A stretch of DNA of 7,207 bases from assembly GCA_900549045.1 (NCBI GenBank), contig URNE01000111.1, forward strand, positions 1-7,207, in the 5' to 3' direction. A program made the translations under genes and the position numbers. The stretch is from an uncultured bacterium (lineage in GTDB: Bacteria; Verrucomicrobiota; Lentisphaeria; Victivallales; UBA1829). This document shows positions 1 through 6,050 of this stretch, one piece after another (the first letter of the stretch is position 1; the number at the start of each line of letters is the position of its first letter). Below the pieces are notes generated by a model. It had not been told where the DNA came from, did not search any database, and was given only the letters and a program-made list of their open reading frames with translations.

Positions 1-1
1 C

Positions 2-649
2 ATCGCCGGAATCGCATCGATGCTGACCAAATCAACCTTTGAAAAATACTCCCATGTCCAGGCGCAATCCGGAATGACCGGCGCGCAGGCGGCGGCGAAA
101 ATGCTCGCCTCGGCGGGAATCCGCGACGTCCGCATTGAGGCCGTGAACGGTTTCCTCACCGACCATTACGACCCCTCCTGCCGCACGCTCCGCCTCTCCG
201 AAAGCGTCTACGCAAGCTCAAGCCTCTCCGCGATCGGCGTCGCATGTCATGAGGCCGGACACGCCATTCAGGACGCCGCGGAGTACAAGCCCATGTATCT
301 GCGCAGCGCGCTCGTGCCCGTCACGAACTTCGCTTCAACATTCTCCTATTTCATTCTGATCGCCGGATTCATCTTCCAGTCTTCCGGACTCGTCCTCTTC
401 GGCGCAATTCTGTTCAGCGCGGCGGTGCTCTTCGCCATCGTCACCCTTCCCGTCGAATGGGACGCCTCCTCGCGGGCGAAAAAACTCATGGTCCGCTGCG
501 GAATCGTCTCCGCCGGCGAGCAGGAACAGGCGGGACAGGTTCTCAATGCGGCGTTCATGACCTACCTTGCCGCCGCAATCAGTTCTCTGCTCACGCTCAT
601 CTACTACCTCTTCCGCGCCGGAGTCTTCGGCGGAAGATCCGATGACTGA
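2..649 (+). CDS. Zinc-dependent membrane metallopeptidase, YugP family (5' end outside the window)
   Basis: This encodes most of a neutral zinc metallopeptidase of the YugP type (Zn_peptidase_2), an integral membrane protease of unknown substrate. Numbering from the ATG at 20, the HEAGH motif is at residues 77-81 (His77 and His81 zinc ligands, Glu78 catalytic). Glu146 in LPVEWDAS is the likely third ligand. Upstream are family-typical stretches KSTFEKYS, SGMTGA and LTDHYDP. Hydrophobic segments span about residues 104-143 and 179-200. The ATG at 20 is probably internal: the frame stays open to base 2 (I-A-G-I-A-S), and family members carry an N-terminal membrane segment directly before the KSTF-K-YS stretch, which is missing here. 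The start is therefore outside the window. No convincing terminator follows the stop. Family assignment is firm; the physiological role is unknown. Confidence 0.88.
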   Translation: MAGIASMLTKSTFEKYSHVQAQSGMTGAQAAAKMLASAGIRDVRIEAVNGFLTDHYDPSCRTLRLSESVYASSSLSAIGVACHEAGHAIQDAAEYKPMYLRSALVPVTNFASTFSYFILIAGFIFQSSGLVLFGAILFSAAVLFAIVTLPVEWDASSRAKKLMVRCGIVSAGEQEQAGQVLNAAFMTYLAAAISSLLTLIYYLFRAGVFGGRSDD

Positions 650-680
650 CGCCTTTTTCCGGATTTATTCCAATTTGTAT

Positions 681-709
681 TTGAATTCATGCCGTTCGCG
701 TGATATTCT
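681..709 (+). promoter_or_regulatory. Sigma70-like promoter of the ricT operon
   Basis: A -35 box TTGAAT (681-686) and a -10 box TATTCT (704-709) are separated by 17 bases, and the -10 box is preceded by an extended TG at 701-702. Transcription would start near 716, giving a leader of roughly 58 bases before the ricT ATG. This is read directly from sequence; no start-site data exist here. Confidence 0.6.
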
Positions 710-719
710 ATAAAGATTG

Positions 720-751
720 GTGATTTCAATCGCCCGGACTGTTGAAATCAC
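720..751. repeat. Perfect 10-bp inverted repeat in the ricT leader
   Basis: GTGATTTCAA (720-729) and TTGAAATCAC (742-751) are exact reverse complements with a 12-base spacer. The repeat starts a few bases after the predicted transcription start and ends 10 bases before the ricT Shine-Dalgarno sequence (GGAG, 762-765). It could be an operator for a dimeric repressor or a leader RNA hairpin. No T-tract follows, so it is not an intrinsic terminator. Confidence 0.7.
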
Positions 752-773
752 ACCAGAGACTGGAGAAAAATAA

Positions 774-1679
774 ATGGAAATGTTATACGAAGTACAAGTC
801 GACAGCGGCGTCCGCTACCGTGCGATCGGCGACGATTCTCTCATGCTCAGGCAGGAGGATTTCTGCGTCGTCCGCAAAGATTTCTATCTGGACATCGCGA
901 AAGTCGTCCGCATCTGCCGCGAGGCAACCCCCGAGGATCATCATCAGGAACCCCAGGGACCCGACAAGAAGACCGAAACGCCCGTCATCCAGCGCAAAGC
1001 CACCGTCATGGACCAGAGCAAGGCCACCGAAAACGCGGTCCGGGCAAAGTCCGCCATGCGCGTCGCAGCCCAGCACGTCGAACTCCTCCAGCTTCCCATG
1101 AAGCTCATCAATGCACATTATTCTTTCGACGGAAAGCTCGTCACCGTGCAGTTCAGCGCAGACGGACGCGTCGACTTCCGTGAACTCGTCAAACAGCTCT
1201 CCAACGCGCTCAACACCCGTATCGAGCTCCGTCAGATCGGCGTGCGCGACGAAACTGCCGCAATCGGCGGAATCGCCCCCTGCGGACGCGTTCTCTGCTG
1301 CCGATCCTTCCTGCGCGACTTCGCCTCCATCAACGTGAAAATGGCGAAAGAACAGGATCTCTCCCTCACGCCCTCCACGATTTCCGGCGTCTGCGGACGT
1401 CTCAAATGCTGTCTCAAATACGAACACGAGGGCTATCTGGAAATGGAAAAAACCATGCCCCGCCGCGGCGACTGTTGCGAATGTCCGGAAGGACGCGGGC
1501 GCATTGTCGACCGCAACCTGCTCACCCAGACCGTCGTCGTCGCTCTGGAGGACTCCGGCCGCAACGTCTCCTTCTCTAAAGACGATGTCCGCGTCGTCTA
1601 TCCGGAAAAGCACAAAATGCCGAAAAAAGACGGCAAGTGCTGCGGCGGCTGTAAAAACGACGGCGGCAGAAAACAATGA
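774..1679 (+). CDS. ricT: RicT/YaaT-like PSP1-domain protein with iron-sulfur-type cysteines
   Basis: This 301-residue protein belongs to the PSP1 C-terminal domain family that includes Bacillus RicT (YaaT). That protein forms an iron-sulfur-containing complex with RicA and RicF which influences mRNA processing by RNase Y and developmental decisions. The conserved core is visible: an N-terminal beta-rich part, an HYSFDGKLVTVQFSADGRVDFREL stretch shortened here to HYSFDGKLVTVQF near residue 118, and a duplicated CGRxxCC motif at residues 170-176 and 207-213 (Cys170, 175, 176, 207, 212, 213), which are candidate cluster ligands. Further cysteines lie at 234, 235 and 237 and in a tail CCGGC at 289-293. 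Residues about 60-110 are a polar, charged insert. The start has a GGAG 8 bases upstream. The next gene overlaps by 4 bases. No ricA or ricF is in the window, so the Bacillus role should not be transferred outright. Confidence 0.85.
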   Translation: MEMLYEVQVDSGVRYRAIGDDSLMLRQEDFCVVRKDFYLDIAKVVRICREATPEDHHQEPQGPDKKTETPVIQRKATVMDQSKATENAVRAKSAMRVAAQHVELLQLPMKLINAHYSFDGKLVTVQFSADGRVDFRELVKQLSNALNTRIELRQIGVRDETAAIGGIAPCGRVLCCRSFLRDFASINVKMAKEQDLSLTPSTISGVCGRLKCCLKYEHEGYLEMEKTMPRRGDCCECPEGRGRIVDRNLLTQTVVVALEDSGRNVSFSKDDVRVVYPEKHKMPKKDGKCCGGCKNDGGRKQ

Positions 1680-2038
1680 AACCGGGCGATCCAATCAAGT
1701 GTCCCCATTGCGGAGCGGATTCTTTTCTGAAGAAGGAATCCGTCATGGACGGCTGGACGAAAGTCGGGGAAGTGCTGAAATGCGTCTCCTGCTCCGCCGT
1801 CATCAAGGACTGTTCGAAACAGGAAACAGAATCAAAAAAACCGGATTTGACGGATCGGTTCCGTCAATTTCTCGGTTCTGACGGAGAAGAATCCGTCAAA
1901 GTTGATTTGTCCGAAAAGGACTGCCGTTTCTGCAAGGACTGCGCGAACATGGTTCCGCACCCATTCCAGCTCCGCTGCGCGCTGACGGGCCGATCCGTCA
2001 ATCCGATGGACGACTGCGCTCATTTCAAAAAGAAATGA
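1676..2038 (+). CDS. Small two-cluster cysteine (zinc-ribbon-like) protein, function unknown
   Basis: This 120-residue protein starts inside the ricT stop (ATGA overlap), so the two are probably translationally coupled. It has two separate cysteine groups. The N-terminal one is CPHC (Cys9, Cys12) with CVSC (Cys36, Cys39), a classic four-cysteine zinc ribbon. The C-terminal one is Cys83, Cys86, Cys89, Cys101 and Cys114, in a CxxCxxC...C...DDCAHF arrangement resembling the short CxxC...DxCxxF modules found in many small bacterial proteins of unknown role. Residues 46-80 form a charged linker rich in Lys, Asp, Glu and Ser. No membrane segment or signal peptide is seen. Coupling with an iron-sulfur-type protein suggests a partner or metal-dependent accessory role; that is inference. 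Its DNA is unusual for repeated stem-loops (see the repeat entry). Confidence 0.75.
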   Translation: MKPGDPIKCPHCGADSFLKKESVMDGWTKVGEVLKCVSCSAVIKDCSKQETESKKPDLTDRFRQFLGSDGEESVKVDLSEKDCRFCKDCANMVPHPFQLRCALTGRSVNPMDDCAHFKKK

Positions 2039-2051
2039 CGGATTGACGGAT
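1847..2051. repeat. Cluster of TTGACGGAT / ATCCGTCAA repeats forming three tandem stem-loops
   Basis: The exact 9-mer TTGACGGAT occurs at 1847-1855 and 2043-2051, and its complement ATCCGTCAA at 1891-1899 and 1993-2001; near copies lie at 1859-1867 (TTCCGTCAA) and 2035-2043 (ATGACGGAT). Pairs form stem-loops: 1847-1854 with 1860-1867 (8 bp, 5-base loop), 1879-1885 with 1892-1898 (7 bp, 6-base loop), and 1983-1988 with 1995-2000 (6 bp, 6-base loop). All but the last two direct copies, at the stop codon, lie within the coding sequence. Another near copy (ATCCGTCAT) lies at 1738-1746. Confidence 0.65.
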
Positions 2052-2064
2052 ACGCAAAACGACG

Positions 2065-2098
2065 AAAAAAACGGAAGCATCCGGAGACGCTTCCGTTT
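2065..2098 (-). terminator. Intrinsic terminator of the pseudopilin-glycosidase operon
   Basis: Read on the - strand, AAACGGAAGC (2098-2089) pairs exactly with GCTTCCGTTT (2078-2069) around a 10-base loop, and the run of T continues to 2065, giving seven T after the CCG. It lies 10 bases past the stop of the small secreted protein. On the + strand the same stem is followed by only three T, so it may also stop ricT-operon transcription but less well. It is the only element between the two convergent operons. Confidence 0.88.
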
Positions 2099-2108
2099 GC
2101 ACCGGCGG

Positions 2109-2636
2109 TTAATCCGCGTAAACGATGCGGACGTTGCGGATCCAGTAGGTGATATTCCGGTCCTTCGCATTCAGGCCGATGCGGAGAGTCCGGATCTGCT
2201 CCGGATTCAGGTCGCCGCGGAGCAGGGAAACCGAACGTTCCTCCCATTGTTCCGTCGGAGCGTCGACGTTCAGGTGAACCGACTTGCGCTTGCCTTCCGC
2301 ATTCACAAACACGGGGATGACAAGCATGAACTTCACGTTCTCCGCCGGCACGGCCTTTACTTCGAATCTCAGCTCCACCGCGTTTTTCATCGACTCTGCA
2401 GGAAGATTCAGCGGAATCCCCGGATAAACCCAGAAATCTTTGACCTCGTCGCGGAAAACGGGCGCAAATTTCATTCCGCGGGCTTCGCTGTCATAGGCGA
2501 TGTTGAGTTTTCCCGGCACATTCCGATCCCACGCGGAAGGGTCGTTCACCCGTGCGAAGTCCACTGTTTTTTCCCCCGCGAACAGCGCCGCCCCGATGGA
2601 CAGAGCGGCCATTGCTCCGATAATCTTTCTCTTCAT
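2109..2636 (-). CDS. Small secreted protein, stand-alone paralog of the neighbouring glycosidase's C-terminal module
   Basis: This 175-residue protein has a signal peptide (positive MKRK start, hydrophobic residues 5-19, likely cleavage after Ala20) and then a single predicted beta-sandwich-like module. The whole mature part aligns with residues about 669-819 of the glycosidase encoded just upstream. Shared landmarks are the Trp near the start of the module, W-YP, LP-ESLKNA/LP-ESMKNA, FMLT/FMLV, the IRIGLN/LRIGLN stretch, and a near-identical end ITYWIRNVRI. It has no catalytic domain. A glycan-binding role is inferred from its attachment to a glycosidase in the paralog. The start is the ATG at 2636: GGAG is 7 bases before it, while an in-frame GTG at 2642 sits only 1 base after GGAG. 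The gap to the upstream stop is 11 bases, so the genes are in one operon. Confidence 0.82.
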   Translation of the reverse strand: MKRKIIGAMAALSIGAALFAGEKTVDFARVNDPSAWDRNVPGKLNIAYDSEARGMKFAPVFRDEVKDFWVYPGIPLNLPAESMKNAVELRFEVKAVPAENVKFMLVIPVFVNAEGKRKSVHLNVDAPTEQWEERSVSLLRGDLNPEQIRTLRIGLNAKDRNITYWIRNVRIVYAD

Positions 2637-2643
2637 TTTCACT

Positions 2644-2648
2644 CTCCT
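2644..2648 (-). promoter_or_regulatory. Ribosome binding site deciding the start of the small secreted protein
   Basis: AGGAG on the - strand shares its first base with the TAA stop of the glycosidase gene. Its spacing of 7 bases to ATG 2636 favours that codon over the GTG at 2642. The overlap of stop codon and binding site suggests translational coupling. Confidence 0.75.
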
Positions 2649-5107
2649 TATTTGTTGTAAAGGATGCGGACATTCCGGATCCAGTAGGTGATCGAATCGG
2701 TGTTCGGATTCAGTCCGATGCGGATTTTCACGATCCGCTCCGGATTCGTTTTGTTCAGGGAAACCTGACAGGTCTTCCAGTCGCCCGACGGCTTCGGCAT
2801 CCGGAGATGGTCCGTGCGGAACTTCCCCTGTTCATCCTGTGACACAGTCATGGTGAGCATGAACAGCACCTTGTCCGACGGTTCCGCCTTCACATCGAAG
2901 ACAATGCTGTTCGCGTTCTTCAGAGATTCCTGCGGAAGCTGGAGCTCGTAGGTCGGATAAATCCAGCGGTCGCCGCGAGCGGAAAATTTCGTTTCAAACC
3001 GGATCGCCTGCTCCGCAGGGTCGTTTGTGATGGTCATGCGGCCGGAACTGTTACGCTTCCAGTTTCCGGCGTCCTGCATTTCCGGATAGATCACCACGCG
3101 CGATTCCGCCTGACGCTTTGCGCTGTTGAACATATCCACCACCAGCGGACTGACCGCTTTGCCGTTGAAAGTTCCCGCAACCGTCATGGTCGCGGTGAAG
3201 TCTTTCCGGAAAACGGGCGCGACTTCAAGGGGGAAAACCGCTTTGCCGAACGGCTTCAGCGTCACGGTCTGCGGAAGACCGGAGACTTCAACGCCCTCCG
3301 GATGAACGGTTCCCGTTTTCGGTTCCGCCGAGAGGTTCCAGACTTCCAGAGTCAGTTTCGCTTTTTCTTTCGTCACGTCAACCGCGTCTTTTTCCGAACT
3401 CAACCGGAAATCTTCCGAAAGCGCGACGCGGTAGACGATTGTGCGGTCGTACGGAGTTTCCGCCGGGGCGAAATTTCTTTTGCCGCGCACAAACGGAACG
3501 GAAGGTTTCAGCCCCGCGAGTCCGCTGATGTAAGCGGGCATACGCGTGGAATTCAGTACCAGTTTCCCGTTCTTCGCCTCCGCACGGAACGGCGTGCCGA
3601 AAATATCCGTTCCGCTGTAAATCCCGTCTTTGGCGGCAAGAGTGAGCGTACGGCTGAAGGGGTCAGCCGTAATCTCCGGACGCTCGCCGCCCTCATCGAC
3701 TTCCGAAACGCTCCAGAACGCAACCGTCTGCGATCCGTCCGGCTGACGGAACAGGAAGGCTCTGATCTCTTTCCCAGCCTCCATCTTCCCCTCAAGGACA
3801 GCGGAGCCGAGCATATCGGCAAGGTTTGAAAACGCCGTGTATCCGGGCTTGACGGTGTAGTCGCGCCGCATCAGCCCCCAGTCTTTGGCTCCTCCGTTTT
3901 CATTGTATGCAGGAAGAACAAAGAAAAAATCGCGATCCGCACCGAGGTTCTGCATTCCGATCATCATTTTCGGAAGATATTCGGCTACAACGAGTTCCTG
4001 ACGCGGAGAATGGCGCTTGACACCGCGGATCCCGCTCTCCTCCTGCGCGGAGCCCTCCGCGCGGCACCCGCTTTCCGTAAACCAGAGCGGACGCTCCGAA
4101 ACGCCGTACTGTTTCCGGAAAGCTTCTATCTTCGCAAAGATTTCCGGATAACGGTTAAGCGGCGCGTAGGTGTGAACATTGAAAATGTCAAAATAATCCC
4201 GGAGTCCGTTCTTCAGCATGGAGTGCGCATAAGGCGACACGGTCCGCGCAAGCCCGCCGAATGCAACCGGAAGCGACGGGTCGCCGGCTTTGAATCCAAG
4301 ATACGCGGCCTTCATCGCGGCGGCATAATCCCAGGCACCTTCCGGAGCGAAACCGATGTCCTGTTCGTTCCAGAACTCCCAGTCCGTCATTTTACCTTTG
4401 AAAGCGACTGCGAGCGTTTTGCAGAATTCATAGACGGCGCCGAGATCGGCGGGAAGTTTTTCATTGGCGCCGCGGTTCCAGACCGGCGTATCGTGAAACA
4501 TGCCCGAAATCCCGATTCCGCGGGCGGAAAGCAGTTCGGCATTCTGCATGTAGCGTCCCCAGGAGAATTCTCCCCGCTTGCGCTCGCAATCCGTCCAGCG
4601 CAGACGGTCACGGATAACCGTCATGCCGCCGCGCCTTGCAGCTTCCGAAACAATCCCGTATGCAGCTTCGGGATGGATTACGTTGCGGCGGTTCGGTTCC
4701 GCAAGCCAGCTCTGGGCGCTGTCCACCGCATAGAACATCTCCGGATTGTGCGTGCGTTTCGCCGGATCGGGAACGACAGTGAAGGTGCGGACGCCGGAGA
4801 ACACCGCATCGGACGACGACAGTTTCAGTTTGTAATATCCGTTCGGCAACGCCTCCAGGGCAAGAGTTCCGTCCGGAGCGAACATTCCGCTGCGCAGTTC
4901 GATGTCCTTCCAGTCGAGCAGACTCCATTTCACTTCACCGGGATTCCGTAATTTCAGCGTGAACTTCAGCGGTTCCCCCTGAATGAAAACCGTTGCGGGG
5001 GCATGAACCGTCACCGCACGCGCAGCATCCTCGGCCTCCGCATGAAACGGAGCGAACAGACAGCCTGCGGCAAGCGCGGCGAAAAAAAATATTTTTTTAT
5101 GCTTCAT
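2648..5107 (-). CDS. Secreted glycoside hydrolase-like protein, clan GH-A type, with C-terminal accessory modules
   Basis: An 819-residue exported protein. Layout by residue: signal peptide 1-25 (MKHKK, then hydrophobic, probable cleavage after HAEA; an AAGC at 13-16 makes a lipoprotein signal conceivable); N-terminal beta-sandwich about 30-120; TIM-barrel-like catalytic domain about 125-420; beta domain about 430-560; Ig-like domain about 565-660; C-terminal module 669-819, repeated in the next gene. Glu248 in WEFWNEQD fits the clan GH-A acid/base after Asn247, and Glu345 in WFTESG fits the nucleophile; the 97-residue spacing is reasonable. The barrel recalls GH39 and GH5-like enzymes, but I cannot assign the family or substrate. 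The start chosen is the second of two adjacent ATGs: GGAG is 6 bases before 5107 but only 3 before 5110. The frame opens further upstream to 5230, but that part lies inside the pseudopilin gene. Confidence 0.85.
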   Translation of the reverse strand: MKHKKIFFFAALAAGCLFAPFHAEAEDAARAVTVHAPATVFIQGEPLKFTLKLRNPGEVKWSLLDWKDIELRSGMFAPDGTLALEALPNGYYKLKLSSSDAVFSGVRTFTVVPDPAKRTHNPEMFYAVDSAQSWLAEPNRRNVIHPEAAYGIVSEAARRGGMTVIRDRLRWTDCERKRGEFSWGRYMQNAELLSARGIGISGMFHDTPVWNRGANEKLPADLGAVYEFCKTLAVAFKGKMTDWEFWNEQDIGFAPEGAWDYAAAMKAAYLGFKAGDPSLPVAFGGLARTVSPYAHSMLKNGLRDYFDIFNVHTYAPLNRYPEIFAKIEAFRKQYGVSERPLWFTESGCRAEGSAQEESGIRGVKRHSPRQELVVAEYLPKMMIGMQNLGADRDFFFVLPAYNENGGAKDWGLMRRDYTVKPGYTAFSNLADMLGSAVLEGKMEAGKEIRAFLFRQPDGSQTVAFWSVSEVDEGGERPEITADPFSRTLTLAAKDGIYSGTDIFGTPFRAEAKNGKLVLNSTRMPAYISGLAGLKPSVPFVRGKRNFAPAETPYDRTIVYRVALSEDFRLSSEKDAVDVTKEKAKLTLEVWNLSAEPKTGTVHPEGVEVSGLPQTVTLKPFGKAVFPLEVAPVFRKDFTATMTVAGTFNGKAVSPLVVDMFNSAKRQAESRVVIYPEMQDAGNWKRNSSGRMTITNDPAEQAIRFETKFSARGDRWIYPTYELQLPQESLKNANSIVFDVKAEPSDKVLFMLTMTVSQDEQGKFRTDHLRMPKPSGDWKTCQVSLNKTNPERIVKIRIGLNPNTDSITYWIRNVRILYNK
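5082..5098. repeat. Paired homopolymer tracts A8 and T7 in the glycosidase signal-peptide codons
   Basis: On the + strand, eight A (5082-5089) and seven T (5092-5098) flank a TA. They cover codons 4-9 of the glycosidase (Lys-Lys-Ile-Phe-Phe-Phe). Tracts of this length can slip during replication, which would shift the frame at the very start of the protein. Confidence 0.8.
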
Positions 5108-5113
5108 CATTGT

Positions 5114-5118
5114 CTCCT
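5114..5118 (-). promoter_or_regulatory. Ribosome binding site deciding the glycosidase start
   Basis: AGGAG on the - strand lies in the 16-base gap after the pseudopilin stop (5124). Spacing is 3 bases to ATG 5110 and 6 to ATG 5107, favouring the latter; either gives the same signal peptide plus or minus one Met. Confidence 0.7.
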
Positions 5119-5123
5119 TTATT

Positions 5124-5894
5124 TTACTGCAGTTGAGAATCATCCGGACTGGCGCCCCAGAACCAGGAAACCCAGCGCGCTCCCGCGTTTGCCCAGACGC
5201 GCGCCCGCTGATTCGCGACATGACCGTCACCGAACGTGTGATTCGCCGTCAGCCCGAGATGCCGAAACGCGATTACCCCCGTATTCTTCCAGCCCGAAGG
5301 AGCCCATTCACCGCTCTCCTCATAAGAAATCATATGCGCATAGCCGCGCTCCGACTTCATATCCGCATAGAGCAGACGCTCCGTCGGACGCTTCAGCGCG
5401 GTGAGGCGCCAGCGGTGCGCATAGGATGCGCTGTCCGCTGAAAACATGAAGCGGTTGGGTCCGATATGCTGATTCCCGACCGTCGCATAATCAATCCATT
5501 CGGTAACAGCGGGGCATCTCATGCTTGCAAGTTTCGGACGGTGCAGTCCGTCATTGTTCCGCTCAATGAAGTCTGCATTTCCGTTGATCGCTTTCTTCGC
5601 AACATAACTCCAGAGCAAAGTCATGCAGACCGGTTTGTACATTCCGACCTGGTGTTCAATCGGCAGGAATCCGGCATTATCGTCCGCATACATGAAAGTA
5701 TAGGTTCCGAGCTGTTTCTGATTCGACGCGCAGCTGATCGCTCTCGCCTTGTCACGCGCCTTTCCGAGCGCAGGCAGAAGCATCCCGGCAAGGATGGCGA
5801 TGATGGCAATTACCACAAGGAGCTCTATAAGGGTGAATTCGTTGAAATTTCCCTTGAAATATGAAATCTTTCTTCTGGCTGAATAAAGTTTCAT
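5124..5894 (-). CDS. Pseudopilin-like protein with prepilin-type N-terminal cleavage/methylation motif
   Basis: A 256-residue protein of the type expanded in Lentisphaerota and Planctomycetes. Residues 1-19 are a basic leader. FTLIELLVVIAIIAILAGML starts at Phe20, with the conserved Glu at position 5 of the mature form (Glu24), followed by LLPALGKARDKA. The N-terminal helix should anchor it in the inner membrane or assemble it into a fibre. The C-terminal globular part ends with RHLG (211-214) and FGDGHV (221-226), matching the H-x-G and F-DGHV signature of this class. The residue before the expected cleavage site is Glu19, not the usual Gly. The start at 5894 has AGGTG 5 bases upstream and no nearby alternative. 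It is 16 bases ahead of the glycosidase gene, so it is cotranscribed and may be a surface or export component for it; that link is inference. Confidence 0.88.
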   Translation of the reverse strand: MKLYSARRKISYFKGNFNEFTLIELLVVIAIIAILAGMLLPALGKARDKARAISCASNQKQLGTYTFMYADDNAGFLPIEHQVGMYKPVCMTLLWSYVAKKAINGNADFIERNNDGLHRPKLASMRCPAVTEWIDYATVGNQHIGPNRFMFSADSASYAHRWRLTALKRPTERLLYADMKSERGYAHMISYEESGEWAPSGWKNTGVIAFRHLGLTANHTFGDGHVANQRARVWANAGARWVSWFWGASPDDSQLQ

Positions 5895-5911
5895 TGTGTC
5901 ACCTGCCTTTC
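5888..5911. repeat. Direct repeat copy A (pseudopilin initiation region)
   Basis: This 24-base block spans the pseudopilin Shine-Dalgarno sequence and first codons. It matches 21 of 24 bases with 6027-6050, exactly 139 bases away; all three mismatches lie in the middle, while 8 bases at one end and 10 at the other are identical. Confidence 0.75.
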
Positions 5912-6033
5912 GTTTTCTGGTTCCGGTTAAGTTCGGGAGAATCTCTGAAATAGAAATTTGTCATTTCGTGTTTCCTCTGTTTTTGCGCGTTTTCCGCAAT
6001 GTGTTCCATACGGAACGGTGATTTCCGTTTCAT
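5899..6033 (-). CDS. Possible 44-residue leader ORF upstream of the pseudopilin
   Basis: This short frame begins ATGAAACGG (6033) and ends at TGA 5901-5899, only 4 bases before the pseudopilin ATG and overlapping its ribosome binding site. The product begins MKRKSPFRMEHIAENAQ and is polar and basic, without a signal peptide, membrane segment or known domain. A weak Shine-Dalgarno-like AGGCGG lies 4 bases upstream. The initiation region is a near copy of the pseudopilin's own (21 of 24 bases). It could be a coupled leader peptide, a remnant of a duplicated gene start, or chance. Translation is unproven. Confidence 0.35.
   Translation of the reverse strand: MKRKSPFRMEHIAENAQKQRKHEMTNFYFRDSPELNRNQKTKGR
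6003..6016. promoter_or_regulatory. Candidate operator, 14-bp inverted repeat
   Basis: GTTCC (6003-6007) and GGAAC (6012-6016) flank a 4-base centre. Size and position, between a LacI-type gene and the operon it probably controls, suit a dimeric LacI-family repressor, although the centre is ATAC, not the CG typical of that family. Additional TTCCG blocks nearby (5992-5996, 6023-6027) could pair instead, making a hairpin equally possible. Confidence 0.35.
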
Positions 6034-6050
6034 TCTGCCGCCTGCCTTTC
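6027..6050. repeat. Direct repeat copy B (leader ORF initiation region)
   Basis: The partner of 5888-5911, covering the ribosome binding site and start codon of the 44-codon frame. Conservation of GAAAGGCAGG and ATGAAAC on the - strand implies that a whole translation-initiation region was duplicated. Confidence 0.75.

Noticed and set aside
631..664. Possible terminator after the metallopeptidase (GGAAGATCCG with CCGGAT and a T run)
   Set aside because: The pairing is short and interrupted, and the T run lies inside the loop, not after the stem.
783..1694. A 303-codon open frame on the - strand opposite ricT
   Set aside because: The opposite strand encodes the clear CGRxxCC protein with promoter and ribosome binding site. 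The antisense product has no recognisable motif.
2043..2660. A 205-codon + strand frame opposite the small secreted protein
   Set aside because: It begins before the terminator hairpin and has no ribosome binding site; the - strand gene is supported by a signal peptide, paralogy and coupling.
4010..4951. A 313-codon open frame on the + strand opposite the glycosidase
   Set aside because: It is antisense to the catalytic domain with its WNE and TESG motifs; its own product shows no domain or start signals.
5108..5230. N-terminal extension of the glycosidase upstream of its double ATG
   Set aside because: It runs inside the pseudopilin gene and precedes a clear ribosome binding site and signal peptide, so it is not part of the protein.
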